Positions 25,456-34,572 of a stretch of DNA of 37,119 bases are shown here, piece after piece. The translations under genes and the position numbers were made by a program. Below the pieces are notes generated by a model. The model was not told the origin of the DNA, ran no database searches, and was given only the letters and a program-made list of their open reading frames with translations. The stretch is from positions 1 to 37,119 of the forward strand of contig NZ_JACPYU010000006.1 in assembly GCF_016195855.1 (NCBI RefSeq). Direction: 5' to 3'. How positions within the stretch are numbered: position 1 is the stretch's first letter; every line of letters starts with the position of its first letter. The DNA comes from Aquabacterium sp. Its GTDB lineage: Bacteria; Pseudomonadota; Gammaproteobacteria; Burkholderiales; Burkholderiaceae_C.

Positions 25456-26755
25456 CGAACTCCCAGGTGTCATGCAGGTCCAGCTTCAGGCGCAAGGCGG
25501 CATGACGAGCCTGCGCACGGGCATTGATTTCCGCCAGCGCGGCATCCATGAACTGGCGGCGCGCCAGCAGCACATCGGACTGGCTGTACTCACCCAACTG
25601 CCAGCCGCGCACCATGGTCTTGAGCAACTGCTCGTGGCGTTGGCGGGCCTGGTCCTGGCTTTGCCAGGCGCTCAGGGCCGACTGCGCCATCAGCCAGGCG
25701 GTCGCTGCTTCGGTGCGGACCTTCTGCCGAATGGCCTCGGCCTGTTGCTCGGCTTCGGCGCTTTGGGCCTGGGCCTGCCGGTCTGCCGCGCTGCGTGCGC
25801 TACCGGCAAAGGGCACGCTCAGGGACAGGCCCAGCACCCGCTCGGCCCCGCCGCGCTCCGATGCGGCGTACACGCCCAGGGTCGGGTCGGCCGATTTGTC
25901 CAGGCTGATGCGGTGGGCGCGCGCGCTCACCAGTTCGGCATGCAGCCGGGCCATGCGCCACTCGTGGCTGCGCTCTTCCAGCCATTGCGTGACGGTGGTG
26001 CCGGGCTCGGCAGGGAAATCAGCCAGGCTCGGGGCCCGGAGTTCGGTGGGTGCTGTGGCGGTCAGCCCCGGGAACTGGGTGTCCAGCAAGGCACGCGCGG
26101 CGGCCTCGCTGGCTTGCGCGCTGATGAGGTTGGCTTGCACCTGCGCGGCGCTGGCTTCCTGCAAGCGGGCCTCGGTGCGCGCGGCATCACCGGCCTTGAC
26201 GCGGCGCTCGGCGTGCCGCGTCAGCTCGGTCTGGTCTGCCACCTGGCTTTGCCACAACTTGACGGTGGCCTGCTCGCGCAGCCAATCCACCCAGGCCCTC
26301 AGCAGGCCTCTGGATGATTCGTGGATGGCATCGGCGCGGCGGATCTGCGCCAGCTTGATGGCGGCTTCACCGATGGCGCTGTCCTGACTGGCCTTGCCTG
26401 TGCTGCGCAGCGTGCGCTCCAGGGACAACTGGGTCTCGGTGTAGCGCTGCCTGTCTGTCAGGCCATCGGCCAGCTTCTCGCTGGTGCGGCGTTGCTGCCC
26501 GGCCAGGCGCATGGTGAACTCGTAGGGGCCCGCCTTGAGCCGCTCGGCATCGGCCTGATCGGCCTGCTGGGCCGCAGCGGCAGCGCGCACCTCGGGGCGG
26601 GCCAGGATGTGCTGGCGTACCAGCTCTACCGGGGGGAGTTCGTCAGCGGGCGCCTCGGCCGCGTGGGCTGTTTGCACCGCTTGAGCGGCCAGCAAAGCCA
26701 GTGTGAGCGCCGACAAGGCGCGTGAGCAATGATTGATCATGGTGGTGTGGCTCAT
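25445..26755 (-). CDS. TolC-family outer membrane factor of an RND metal efflux system
   Basis: The 436-residue protein has a signal peptide ending 'QTAHA' and the long, Ala/Gln-rich helices of the TolC/CzcC family (two repeats, around 60-230 and 270-430). It would form the outer-membrane duct of the tripartite pump with the two genes upstream. The start overlaps the pump gene stop by 4 nt (ATGA). No cysteine lipobox is seen, unlike CusC. Confidence 0.85.
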   Translation of the reverse strand: MSHTTMINHCSRALSALTLALLAAQAVQTAHAAEAPADELPPVELVRQHILARPEVRAAAAAQQADQADAERLKAGPYEFTMRLAGQQRRTSEKLADGLTDRQRYTETQLSLERTLRSTGKASQDSAIGEAAIKLAQIRRADAIHESSRGLLRAWVDWLREQATVKLWQSQVADQTELTRHAERRVKAGDAARTEARLQEASAAQVQANLISAQASEAAARALLDTQFPGLTATAPTELRAPSLADFPAEPGTTVTQWLEERSHEWRMARLHAELVSARAHRISLDKSADPTLGVYAASERGGAERVLGLSLSVPFAGSARSAADRQAQAQSAEAEQQAEAIRQKVRTEAATAWLMAQSALSAWQSQDQARQRHEQLLKTMVRGWQLGEYSQSDVLLARRQFMDAALAEINARAQARHAALRLKLDLHDTWEFDDE

Positions 26756-29700
26756 GTCCGTGCCGCCTCGCTGACGCCGTAGCGCCTGAACAGGATGGGC
26801 AGCAAGACGAGCGTCAAGGCAGTGGAGGACACCAGGCCGCCGATCACCACGATGGCCAGCGGGCGCTGGATCTCGGAGCCGGGGCCGGTGGCGAACAGCA
26901 GGGGCAGCAGGCCGAAGGCAGTGATGCTGGCCGTCATCAGCACCGGGCGCAGGCGGCGGATGGCGCCGTTGCGCACGGCGTCCGCCACGCTGTGGCCTTG
27001 TGCCAGCAGCTCGTTGAAGTGGTTGACCAACACCAGCCCGTTGAGCACGGCAATGCCCATCAACGCGATGAAGCCCACCGAAGCCGGCACCGACAGGTAC
27101 TCGCGCGCCGCAGCCAGGGCGAACACGCCCCCAATCAAGGCCAGCGGGATGTTGAGGAAGACCAGCGAGGCCTGCCTGGCACTGCCAAAGGTCGTGTACA
27201 GGATCAGGTAGATCAGGCCCAGCGCAATAGGCACCACGATGGCCAGCCGCTGCGCGGCACGTTGCTGGTTCTCATACTGGCCACCCCAGGTGATGCGGTA
27301 GCCCGGCGGCAGCTGGATGGCCTTGGCCACGGTGGCTTGTGCTTCGGTCACGAAGCTGACCAGGTCGCGTTCGCGCACATTGGTCGTGATGGCCGCAAAG
27401 CGCGAGCCGTTTTCGCGGTCGATCTTGACGGGGCCTTCGGTTTCTTCCAGTGTGGCCAGTTGGGCCAGCGCCACGGGCGCGCCATCGCTCATGGGCAGTT
27501 GAAGCTGCGCAAACAGATCTGGTGTGAGCGACAGGGCACTGGGGCCACGCACGATGATGGGCACGCGGCGGCCTTGCTCCAGCACGAAGCCCGGGCTTTG
27601 GGATTCCAGCAGCGTGCGCAGGTCTTCCTGGGCTTGCTCCACGCTCATGCCATGCAGGCCCAGGGCCTGGCGGTCAAATACCACGCGCAGGTAGCGCAGG
27701 CCGCTGTTCTGGATGAGCTGAACGTCTTCGCTGCCTTGCGTCTTCTTGAGGATGCCTTCCACCTGCGCCGACAGCTTGCCCAGCATGGCCAGGTCCGGGC
27801 CGAAGACCTTGACCGCCACGTCACCACGCACGCCCAGGATCATCTCGTTGACGCGCATCTCGATGGGCTGGGTGAAGCTGGTCGCCACGCCGGGCAACTG
27901 CAGCAGCTGTTCACGCAGCTTGTCGAGCAAGGCATCCTTGTCGGCCACCTGCCACTCGCTCTTGGGCTTGAGCACCAGGAAGGTGTCGGTCTGGTTCAGG
28001 CCCATGGGGTCCAGGCCCAGCTCGTCCGAGCCACTGCGTGCCACGATGCCTTTGACCTCGTGCACGGACATCAGCGCCTGCTGCACCCGTGTGTTGAGCT
28101 GCAAAGCCGTGGGCAGGTTGATGGCGGGTGATTGCTCCACCGACACGATCACATCGCCTTCGTCCATGGTGGGCATGAAGCTCTTGCCCACCATCAGGAA
28201 GCCGATCACGGCACCCACCAGGCTCAAGGCCGTGCCGGCCAGCCAGGGGGCGGGTTGGCGCAAGGCGCTGTCGAGCAGGCGGGTGTAGCCCCTGGTGCTC
28301 AGGCGCACCAGCCACGGGTCCTGATGGGCGCCGGTCTTGAGCATCAGCGAAGCCAGCACCGGGATCACCGTCAGCGACAGCAGCAGCGAGGCGCCCATGG
28401 CGTACAGGATGGTCAAGGCCACGGGCTTGAACAGCTTGCCCTCCAGCCCTTCCAGTGTCAGCAGGGGCAGGAAGACCAGCATGATGATCAGCACGCCTGA
28501 AGCCACGGGTGTGGCCACTTCTTCCGCACCCATGCGGACCAGGCGGATCAACTGCCCGATGCCACCGCTGTGTTCAGGGTGCGCCGGGTGCGCCAGCTTG
28601 GCCTCGATGTTTTCCACCACCACCACGGCCGAGTCCACCAGCATGCCAATGGCAATGGCCAGGCCACCCAGGGACATCAGGTTGGCGGTCAGCCCCGTCT
28701 GGCGCATCAGCCAGAAGGTGGTCAGGGCAGACAAGGGCAGCACGATGGCCACCACCACGGCAGCACGCAACTGGCCGAGAAAGAGCAGCAGCAAGACCAA
28801 CACCAGCACGATGGCCTCGGTCAGCGCCTTGCTGACGGTGTGCACGGCCTGGCCGACCAGGGCCCCTCGGTCATAGAAGGGCTCGATGTGCACGCCCTTG
28901 GGCAGGCTGCGCGAGATCTCTTCCAGCTTGACCCGCACTTGCGTGACCACCTTGTTGGCGTCGGCACCGCGAAGGCCCAGCACCAAGCCCTCTACGGTTT
29001 CGCCTTGGCCATTGCGGGTGACGGCGCCATAGCGCGTCAAGGCCCCGATGCGCACCTCGGCCACATCGCCCACACGCAAGGCCGTGCCTTGATGGCGGCC
29101 GATCACGGTGGCCGCCACGTCTTCCAGATTGCGGATGCTGCCCTCGGCGCGCACCAGCAGGGCTTCTTCCCCGGCGATCAGGCGGCCTGCGCCATCGTTG
29201 CGGTTATTGGCCGCCAGGGCCTCGCGCAACTGCGTGATCGACAAACCACGTGCGGCCAGCTTGACCGGATCAGGCACGACCTCGAACGCCCGGACGGAGC
29301 CACCCAGCGCGTTCACGTCGGCCACACCAGGGATGCCACGCAGTTGCGGGCGGATAGTCCAGTCCAGCAAGGTGCGTTTGTCCTGCAGGGACATGGGGCC
29401 CTCGATGGTGAACATGAACATCTCGCCCAGCGGCGTGGTCACCGGGGCCAGGCCGCCGCCCACGTTCGCCGGCAGGTTGGCCTGGGCGCTGGCATAGCGT
29501 TCACCCACTTGCTGGCGGGCCCAGTAGATGTCGGTGCCTTCTTCAAAATCGATGGTGATGTCGGCGATCGCGTACTTGGAGACCGAGCGCATGCTGCGTT
29601 GACCAGGAATGCCCAGCAGCTCCTGCTCGACCGGTTGCACGATGCGGGATTCGACCTCCTCGGGCGTCATGCCTGGTGCCTTGAGGATGATCTTGACCTG

Positions 29701-29838
29701 CGTGGGCGAGACATCCGGGAAGGCATCAATGGGCAACTGCCTTGCCGCGTTGAGCCCCAGGCCCACCAGCACACAGGCGGCCACCAGCACCAGCAGGCGC
29801 TGCAGTAGCGCGGCTTCAATCAGGCGCTTGAGCATCAT
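26752..29838 (-). CDS. Heavy-metal RND efflux pump (CzcA/CusA family)
   Basis: The 1028-residue inner-membrane proton antiporter has the full RND layout: first helix after 'MMLKRLIEAALLQRLLVLV', porter domains with 'APGMTPEEVESRIVQPVEQELLGIPG', the transmembrane block with 'LSLGGLAIAIGMLVDSAVVVVENI' (TM4, Asp present), a second half repeat, and 'LPILFRRYG' at the end. The HME motifs point to metal cations rather than drugs. The TM4 stretch lacks the DFG...DG form of Zn/Co/Cd CzcA pumps, so I do not assign the metal. The start overlaps the MFP stop. Confidence 0.92.
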   Translation of the reverse strand: MMLKRLIEAALLQRLLVLVAACVLVGLGLNAARQLPIDAFPDVSPTQVKIILKAPGMTPEEVESRIVQPVEQELLGIPGQRSMRSVSKYAIADITIDFEEGTDIYWARQQVGERYASAQANLPANVGGGLAPVTTPLGEMFMFTIEGPMSLQDKRTLLDWTIRPQLRGIPGVADVNALGGSVRAFEVVPDPVKLAARGLSITQLREALAANNRNDGAGRLIAGEEALLVRAEGSIRNLEDVAATVIGRHQGTALRVGDVAEVRIGALTRYGAVTRNGQGETVEGLVLGLRGADANKVVTQVRVKLEEISRSLPKGVHIEPFYDRGALVGQAVHTVSKALTEAIVLVLVLLLLFLGQLRAAVVVAIVLPLSALTTFWLMRQTGLTANLMSLGGLAIAIGMLVDSAVVVVENIEAKLAHPAHPEHSGGIGQLIRLVRMGAEEVATPVASGVLIIMLVFLPLLTLEGLEGKLFKPVALTILYAMGASLLLSLTVIPVLASLMLKTGAHQDPWLVRLSTRGYTRLLDSALRQPAPWLAGTALSLVGAVIGFLMVGKSFMPTMDEGDVIVSVEQSPAINLPTALQLNTRVQQALMSVHEVKGIVARSGSDELGLDPMGLNQTDTFLVLKPKSEWQVADKDALLDKLREQLLQLPGVATSFTQPIEMRVNEMILGVRGDVAVKVFGPDLAMLGKLSAQVEGILKKTQGSEDVQLIQNSGLRYLRVVFDRQALGLHGMSVEQAQEDLRTLLESQSPGFVLEQGRRVPIIVRGPSALSLTPDLFAQLQLPMSDGAPVALAQLATLEETEGPVKIDRENGSRFAAITTNVRERDLVSFVTEAQATVAKAIQLPPGYRITWGGQYENQQRAAQRLAIVVPIALGLIYLILYTTFGSARQASLVFLNIPLALIGGVFALAAAREYLSVPASVGFIALMGIAVLNGLVLVNHFNELLAQGHSVADAVRNGAIRRLRPVLMTASITAFGLLPLLFATGPGSEIQRPLAIVVIGGLVSSTALTLVLLPILFRRYGVSEAART

Positions 29839-31019
29839 TGCGCTCCCAGGCCTTGCAGCACACCCTTGAGCGCCACCGTGCCCTGGTTCACCACGAGGTC
29901 ATCGGCCTTGAACTGTGCCGGGGCGATGGGGGTGATCTGTGTCTGGGCGGTTTGCGGGCCGCTGGCCGCCTGCTGGCTGACCACGCGCACGGCCACAGCC
30001 TGGTAGCGGGTGCCGCGCTGCACGAACACGATGTCCTGCCCGTCGTGCCGCAGCACGGCGGTGGCGGGTACCAGCCAGCTTGCGGTCTGGTTGACGCTGT
30101 CGGCGCTCAGGGCTACTTCGGCTTGCACACGTTGCTGGGGCAGGGCGCAGTCATTGGCCTGCGGCCATTGCGCACGCAAGGCCAGGGTCTGGCTGCCGGG
30201 GTCCAGCTCGGTGTTGATGCTCACCAGCGTGGCCGGCATGGCGCAACCACTGATGCGGACCAGATCGCCCTTGCGCAGGCGGCGGGCCACAGCGGCAGAG
30301 GCTTGCAGGTCGATGGCCAGGGCGCCTTCGCTGGCGAACTTCAGCACGGGCGCGCCCGCGTCCACACGCTGGCCGGGTTGCACCAGCATGTCGATGACGG
30401 TGCCGCGGCCGGGCGCGTTCAGCGTCACGCGGCCAGACAGGCCGCCATGGGGCTTGACGCCGGCCATCTGCAGCAACTGCCCGCGTTCCCGAACCGTGGC
30501 TTGTGCAATCTGCAGTTGGGCCTGGCTGGCCTGCGCGCGCGAGCCGGCAATGATGCCTTCGGCCAGCAAGGTCTCGTCGCGTTGGGCGGTTTGTTGTGCC
30601 AGTTTCAACTGCAGCATGGCCTGCTGGTATTCGCGCTGCCACTCCACGATCTGCGGCGCGTTGAGGGACACCAGGGCCTGGCCGGGCTTGACCGCATCGC
30701 CCTTGGACGCATGCACCTGTTCAACCAGCGCCGCAACGGGCACGCTGATCACGCGCAGCAATGAGGGAGGCAGCGTGACCTGGCCTTGCAGCACCACGCG
30801 CCCGGCATCGCCGGCAGGCTGGATCTGCGTTGCGCGAATGCCCAGGCTTTGAACCTGCGCCGGCTTGAGTGTGAGGGTGTGGCTGGTGTCTGCGGCCTGA
30901 GGCGCGGCGTCAGACGGGAGCATGTAGGTGCTCAGGCCGGCCAACATCATGGCTTGCAGCAAGAGGCGTGGAAAGGAGTGGGCAGGCAGCATGGGCATCC
31001 ATGTGATTTGTTCTGCCAC
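29835..31019 (-). CDS. RND efflux periplasmic adaptor (membrane fusion protein, CzcB/CusB family)
   Basis: The adaptor links pump and outer-membrane duct. The sequence shows an N-terminal hydrophobic segment, a barrel-sandwich (lipoyl-like) half 'VPVAALVEQVHASKGDAVKPGQALVSLNAPQ', a helical hairpin (about 120-185), the second lipoyl half 'APGRGTVIDMLVQPGQRVDAGAPVLKF', then beta-barrel domains. I give the GTG at 31019; ATG codons at 30998 and 30992 also fit and leave a more normal signal peptide. First gene of the operon, divergent from the response regulator at 31101. Confidence 0.87.
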   Translation of the reverse strand: MAEQITWMPMLPAHSFPRLLLQAMMLAGLSTYMLPSDAAPQAADTSHTLTLKPAQVQSLGIRATQIQPAGDAGRVVLQGQVTLPPSLLRVISVPVAALVEQVHASKGDAVKPGQALVSLNAPQIVEWQREYQQAMLQLKLAQQTAQRDETLLAEGIIAGSRAQASQAQLQIAQATVRERGQLLQMAGVKPHGGLSGRVTLNAPGRGTVIDMLVQPGQRVDAGAPVLKFASEGALAIDLQASAAVARRLRKGDLVRISGCAMPATLVSINTELDPGSQTLALRAQWPQANDCALPQQRVQAEVALSADSVNQTASWLVPATAVLRHDGQDIVFVQRGTRYQAVAVRVVSQQAASGPQTAQTQITPIAPAQFKADDLVVNQGTVALKGVLQGLGAQ

Positions 31020-31100
31020 GCACTCTAGGCAGCGAATCTGAACGCAGGCTTAAGACCTTGTGCCCGCCGCAGTGCTACCTTTGCACCTGAGGACACACCC

Positions 31101-31754
31101 ATGAGACTGCTGCTACTTGAAGACGACACCATCCTGGGCGACGGCCTGGCCGAATTCCTGAGATCAGAGGGCCACGTTGTGGACTGGTGCAAGCGCCTGC
31201 TTGATGTGCAAGCCCTCCAGGGCGAGCCCTACGACGTGCTGCTGGTGGACTGGCAACTGCCCGATGGCTCCGGACTGGACTGGATTCGGTCGCTGCGTCG
31301 CAAAGGGGTGTGCACCCCCGTTGTGATGATGACCGCGCGCGACCTGCTCGATGACCGCATCAAAGGCCTGGACTCTGGCGCCGATGACTACCTCGTCAAA
31401 CCCTTTGCACCCGAAGAGCTGGTGGCCCGCCTGCGCGCCTTGCAACGGCGCACGACCGGGGCCACCAACGCACGCGTCCACATCGGCGAGGTGGAGGTCG
31501 ACCTGATGGCCAAGGCGGTGTACCTGCAAGGCGAGCGTGTCGACGTGACCCAGCGCGAATGGCGCGTGCTGGAGGCCTTGCTGCAACGTGCCGGGCGGGT
31601 GGTGTCCAAGAACGACCTGGAGTCGCTGATGCTGGGCCTGGGTGGCGAGCTGGCCAGCAACTCGCTGGAGGTGCACATATCCCGGCTGCGCCGCAAGCTG
31701 GGTGCCGAGGTGATCGAGACCGTGCGTGGCATGGGCTACAGGGTGAGCACATGA
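31101..31754 (+). CDS. OmpR-family response regulator
   Basis: This 217-residue regulator has a receiver domain (1-115) with the acidic pair Asp8-Asp9, phospho-acceptor Asp50 ('VLLVDWQLPDGSG'), Thr78 and Lys100 ('DDYLVKPF'). A winged-helix DNA-binding domain follows (about 125-217), with 'TQREWRVLEALLQRAGRVVSKNDLE' and 'VHISRLRRKLGAEVIETVRGMGYRV'. It lies divergent from the efflux operon with about 80 bp between, so it probably controls it. The stop overlaps the kinase start. Confidence 0.93.
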   Translation: MRLLLLEDDTILGDGLAEFLRSEGHVVDWCKRLLDVQALQGEPYDVLLVDWQLPDGSGLDWIRSLRRKGVCTPVVMMTARDLLDDRIKGLDSGADDYLVKPFAPEELVARLRALQRRTTGATNARVHIGEVEVDLMAKAVYLQGERVDVTQREWRVLEALLQRAGRVVSKNDLESLMLGLGGELASNSLEVHISRLRRKLGAEVIETVRGMGYRVST

Positions 31755-33034
31755 CCGATGCGCCCTCCATCCGCAAGGGCTTGTCCCGCGTGGTGATTCA
31801 GGTCTCGCTGGCCTGGAGCGTGGCCGTGTTCGGCGTGGTGTGGTTCACCGTGCACCACAAGCTGGACGAGGTGCTGGATGGCACGCTGCAGGAGTCGGCC
31901 GAAATCCTCTATGGCCTGCTCAAGCCCAATGCCGAGCGCTTGCCCATCGGCTCGGGCGGTTCGCTGCCAGCGCCGCCGCATCATGAGCGCATGGTCTGGC
32001 AACTGGTGTCGGGTGACCAGCGTGTGGTGTGGCGGTCGCACAGCGCGCCGGCGCAGCCGCTGGCCACGGCCCACCGCGAACGCTGGTCTGCAGACTCACC
32101 CGACTGGCATGTGTATGGCATCCCCTTTGATGACCAGGGCACCATGCTGTATGTGGCCCAACCCCATGGTGAGCGGAGCCAGGCGCAATTTGAGGCCGCC
32201 TTGTTGACAGCCGGTGGTGCCTTGGCCGTGGGCCTGGCTTGCGCCGTGTGGCTGCGCAGGCGGGCGGGCAGGGAGCTGGGGCCTTTGATGGACCTGTCCC
32301 AGCAGGTGGCGCACTACCACCCTTTGGAGCCGGGCTCTTCACCGCCCTTGGCCACGCGAGAAGAGTTGCGCCCGGTGCGGGACGCCATCGTGCACCTGGG
32401 GGACAGGCTGGCGCAGAACATCACCAGCGAGCGGGCCTTCAGCGCCAATGCCGCCCATGCCTTGCGCACGCCGCTGGCCGGGCTGGGGGCGCAGCTGGCC
32501 ATGCTGCAGCGAGAAAGCCCGGCCAATGTGCAGCCGCGCATCCAGCGTGCGCGCGAGGCGTCGGACCGGCTCAGCCGGGTGGTCACGGCGCTGTTGTCCC
32601 TGTTCCGCAGTGGCGGTGAAATCAGGCCCAGGCATATCACCTTGGCGGCCTTTGTGCAGGACTTGCCCTTGCCGGGCCTGGCCATCGGCGTAACCGGTGA
32701 TGCCGAGGTGGAGGCCGATCCAGATCTGCTCGCGGCGGCTTTGTTGAATCTGTTGGATAACTCAGTCCGCTATGGTGCTACACAGGCGCAGGTGTCGTTC
32801 CGTCATGACGCTGCTGCGGTTGTGATCCGCCTGGTTGACAACGGCCCCGGCGTGGACGAAGCCGCACGCAAGCGCATTGGTGCCGCACTGGCCACCCAGC
32901 ACTACGAGCAGGATATGGGCCTGGGGCTGATGCTGGCCGACCGCGTGGCCAGGGCGCACGGTGGGCAACTCGTGCTGGTGCCTGTTGAGCAGGGCTTTGG
33001 CGTGGAACTCAGCTTGGGCTGGCGCCAGCGGTAA
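31751..33034 (+). CDS. Sensor histidine kinase of the divergent two-component system
   Basis: The 427-residue kinase has two membrane helices (about 14-34 and 149-168) around a periplasmic sensor of about 115 residues. The H-box is 'FSANAAHALRTPLAG' (His236, with Ala where Glu is more common), followed by N-box 'LLNLLDNSVRYG', G1 'LVDNGPGVD' and G2 'MGLGLMLADRV'. The layout fits QseC/PmrB-type kinases. The ATG at 31751 overlaps the regulator stop (ATGA). Sensing of metal or envelope stress is inferred from the neighbouring efflux genes. Confidence 0.92.
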   Translation: MTDAPSIRKGLSRVVIQVSLAWSVAVFGVVWFTVHHKLDEVLDGTLQESAEILYGLLKPNAERLPIGSGGSLPAPPHHERMVWQLVSGDQRVVWRSHSAPAQPLATAHRERWSADSPDWHVYGIPFDDQGTMLYVAQPHGERSQAQFEAALLTAGGALAVGLACAVWLRRRAGRELGPLMDLSQQVAHYHPLEPGSSPPLATREELRPVRDAIVHLGDRLAQNITSERAFSANAAHALRTPLAGLGAQLAMLQRESPANVQPRIQRAREASDRLSRVVTALLSLFRSGGEIRPRHITLAAFVQDLPLPGLAIGVTGDAEVEADPDLLAAALLNLLDNSVRYGATQAQVSFRHDAAAVVIRLVDNGPGVDEAARKRIGAALATQHYEQDMGLGLMLADRVARAHGGQLVLVPVEQGFGVELSLGWRQR

Positions 33035-33035
33035 A

Positions 33036-33060
33036 GCCGCTGGTCAGAGGTCCAGCGCGG
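33036..33060. terminator. Inverted repeat between kinase and glycosyltransferase genes
   Basis: CGCTGG (33038-33043) pairs with CCAGCG (33052-33057), extended by two outer pairs around one unpaired base. It lies just after the kinase stop and covers the stop of the convergent glycosyltransferase gene. It may end transcription in both directions, but there is no T-run. Confidence 0.35.
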
Positions 33061-34504
33061 CAGGCGGCAAGCCGGCGCGGTGCCGGGCCCACATCAGATC
33101 GAACAGCGCTTCCAGATCCTGCGTGTAGCCGGGCACATCGAACAGTGCGGCGTTGCAGATCAGGCCGCCGAGCTTGGCGCGCAAGGCCTGCAGGCGGTCG
33201 GCATCTGTTGCCAATGCCAGCGCCAGCGCCTCATAGTCAGCCGGCGTGCTGGTGATCAACTCCGGCAGGCCCACGGCTTGCAACAGGCTGCCCGCCACGC
33301 GCGAGGCAAAGGTGTCGCCTGCACAGGTGATCAGTGGCACGCCGGCGGCCAGGGCGTCACTGGCCGTGGTGTGGGCGTTGTAGGGCCAGGTGTCCAGCAC
33401 CAGGTCGGCCAGGGGCAGGCGGGCCAGGTGTGCCTCTTGCTGCATGTCGGGCGCAAAAACCAACCGGTGTGGCGAGATGCCGCGTGCCAGGGCTTCCTGG
33501 CGCAGATTGCCTTCTGCCTGATCGCATTGCAGCAGCCACAGCACGCTGTGCGGCGCGGCGCGCATCACCCGGCACCAGATGTCGAACACCTGCGGGGTGA
33601 ACTTCCAGGCCTGGTTGAAGCAGCTCAGCACCAACGCGCCTTCGGGCAGGCCCACATCGCTGCGGGTGGGGCCGCCTTGGCCAGGCGGCAAGCTGGCGCG
33701 GCCATGTGGTTGGTAGCTGTGCGGCATGCAGGCCAGGGCCTCGGTGTAATCGGGCTGGGCGGCGTGGGGTGTCACGAAGCGGTCGCTGACCAGGTAGTCC
33801 ACAAAGTCCCGCCCCAGGGTGCCCGGGTAGCCCAGAAAGCTCACCTGGATGGGCGCGGGCCGCCATGACAACAACATGGTGCGGCTGCCTGCGGTGTAGC
33901 CTTTGAGGTCCACCAGGATGTCGATGCCATCGGCATGGATGGCCGTGGCCGCCTGCTCATCGCTGAGTTCACGGATGTCATGAAAGTGATGGAAGGCACG
34001 CAAGAGGCGATGCCGCATGGGGCTGTCATCCAGCGCGCCGTGGCTGTAGGCATGCAGCTCGAAGCGGGTGCCGTCGTGGGCCTCCAGCATCTCGATCATC
34101 AGCAGGGCGGTGGCGTGCTGATGAAAGTCGCTGGACAGGTAGGCAATGCGCAGTGGTGCGCCGGGCTGGCGCGGCCGGGCTGGTGTCGAGAAGGTGCTGA
34201 TGGCCGCTGTGCGGGCGTCGTGCTCTGGTGGCATCCGCGAATCCAGCCAGGAGGCGGCGCATTGCCTTTGCTGGTGCGCGCTGATGCCGGGGATGGACAG
34301 CAGGTGAAATGGGGGCCAAGGCGGGGGGCGGGCTGCGCCCTGGTTCACCGGTTTGCCCATGTCGGGCATCTGGCCCAGGTCGGTGTGCACCTGTGCTGTC
34401 CGACTGTCGAACTCCTCCCATTCGCACCAGGCCCGGCTGCGGGCGTAGTGTCGGATTTGTCGGGCGCGTGGGCTGTCGGGCGGAGCAGGGGCGGGCATGA
34501 GCAT
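33044..34504 (-). CDS. GT41 (SPINDLY/OGT-like) glycosyltransferase linked to a two-partner secretion system
   Basis: This roughly 486-residue protein matches the catalytic part of bacterial SPINDLY-like O-GlcNAc transferases. It has 'RIAYLSSDFHQHATALLM', 'GIDILVDLKGYTAGSR', 'RPAPIQVSFLGYPGTLG', 'SCFNQAWKFTPQVF' and the UDP-sugar end 'DTWPYNAHTTASDALAAGVPLIT'. The N-terminal TPR array common in the family is absent; only the linker with 'AWCEWEEFDSR' precedes the catalytic part. The ATG at 34504 is chosen; ATG at 34498 and TTG at 34513 are alternatives. It follows tpsA and tpsB on the same strand with a gap of about 70 bp. I infer cytoplasmic glycosylation of the exoprotein before secretion, as HMW1C does for HMW1A. 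Confidence 0.85.
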   Translation of the reverse strand: MLMPAPAPPDSPRARQIRHYARSRAWCEWEEFDSRTAQVHTDLGQMPDMGKPVNQGAARPPPWPPFHLLSIPGISAHQQRQCAASWLDSRMPPEHDARTAAISTFSTPARPRQPGAPLRIAYLSSDFHQHATALLMIEMLEAHDGTRFELHAYSHGALDDSPMRHRLLRAFHHFHDIRELSDEQAATAIHADGIDILVDLKGYTAGSRTMLLSWRPAPIQVSFLGYPGTLGRDFVDYLVSDRFVTPHAAQPDYTEALACMPHSYQPHGRASLPPGQGGPTRSDVGLPEGALVLSCFNQAWKFTPQVFDIWCRVMRAAPHSVLWLLQCDQAEGNLRQEALARGISPHRLVFAPDMQQEAHLARLPLADLVLDTWPYNAHTTASDALAAGVPLITCAGDTFASRVAGSLLQAVGLPELITSTPADYEALALALATDADRLQALRAKLGGLICNAALFDVPGYTQDLEALFDLMWARHRAGLPPAALDL

Positions 34505-34572
34505 GCGCCGCAAGAATCAGGCCCAGCTTCACTGCATTCGCAAACCTTGCCGCCAAGTGCCGCCCAGGGGCG

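Noticed and set aside
28570..29808. 412-codon plus-strand open frame opposite the RND pump gene
   Set aside because: Its composition is His/Gln/Gly-rich with no domain, as is usual for antisense frames in GC-rich genes; the RND gene is certain.
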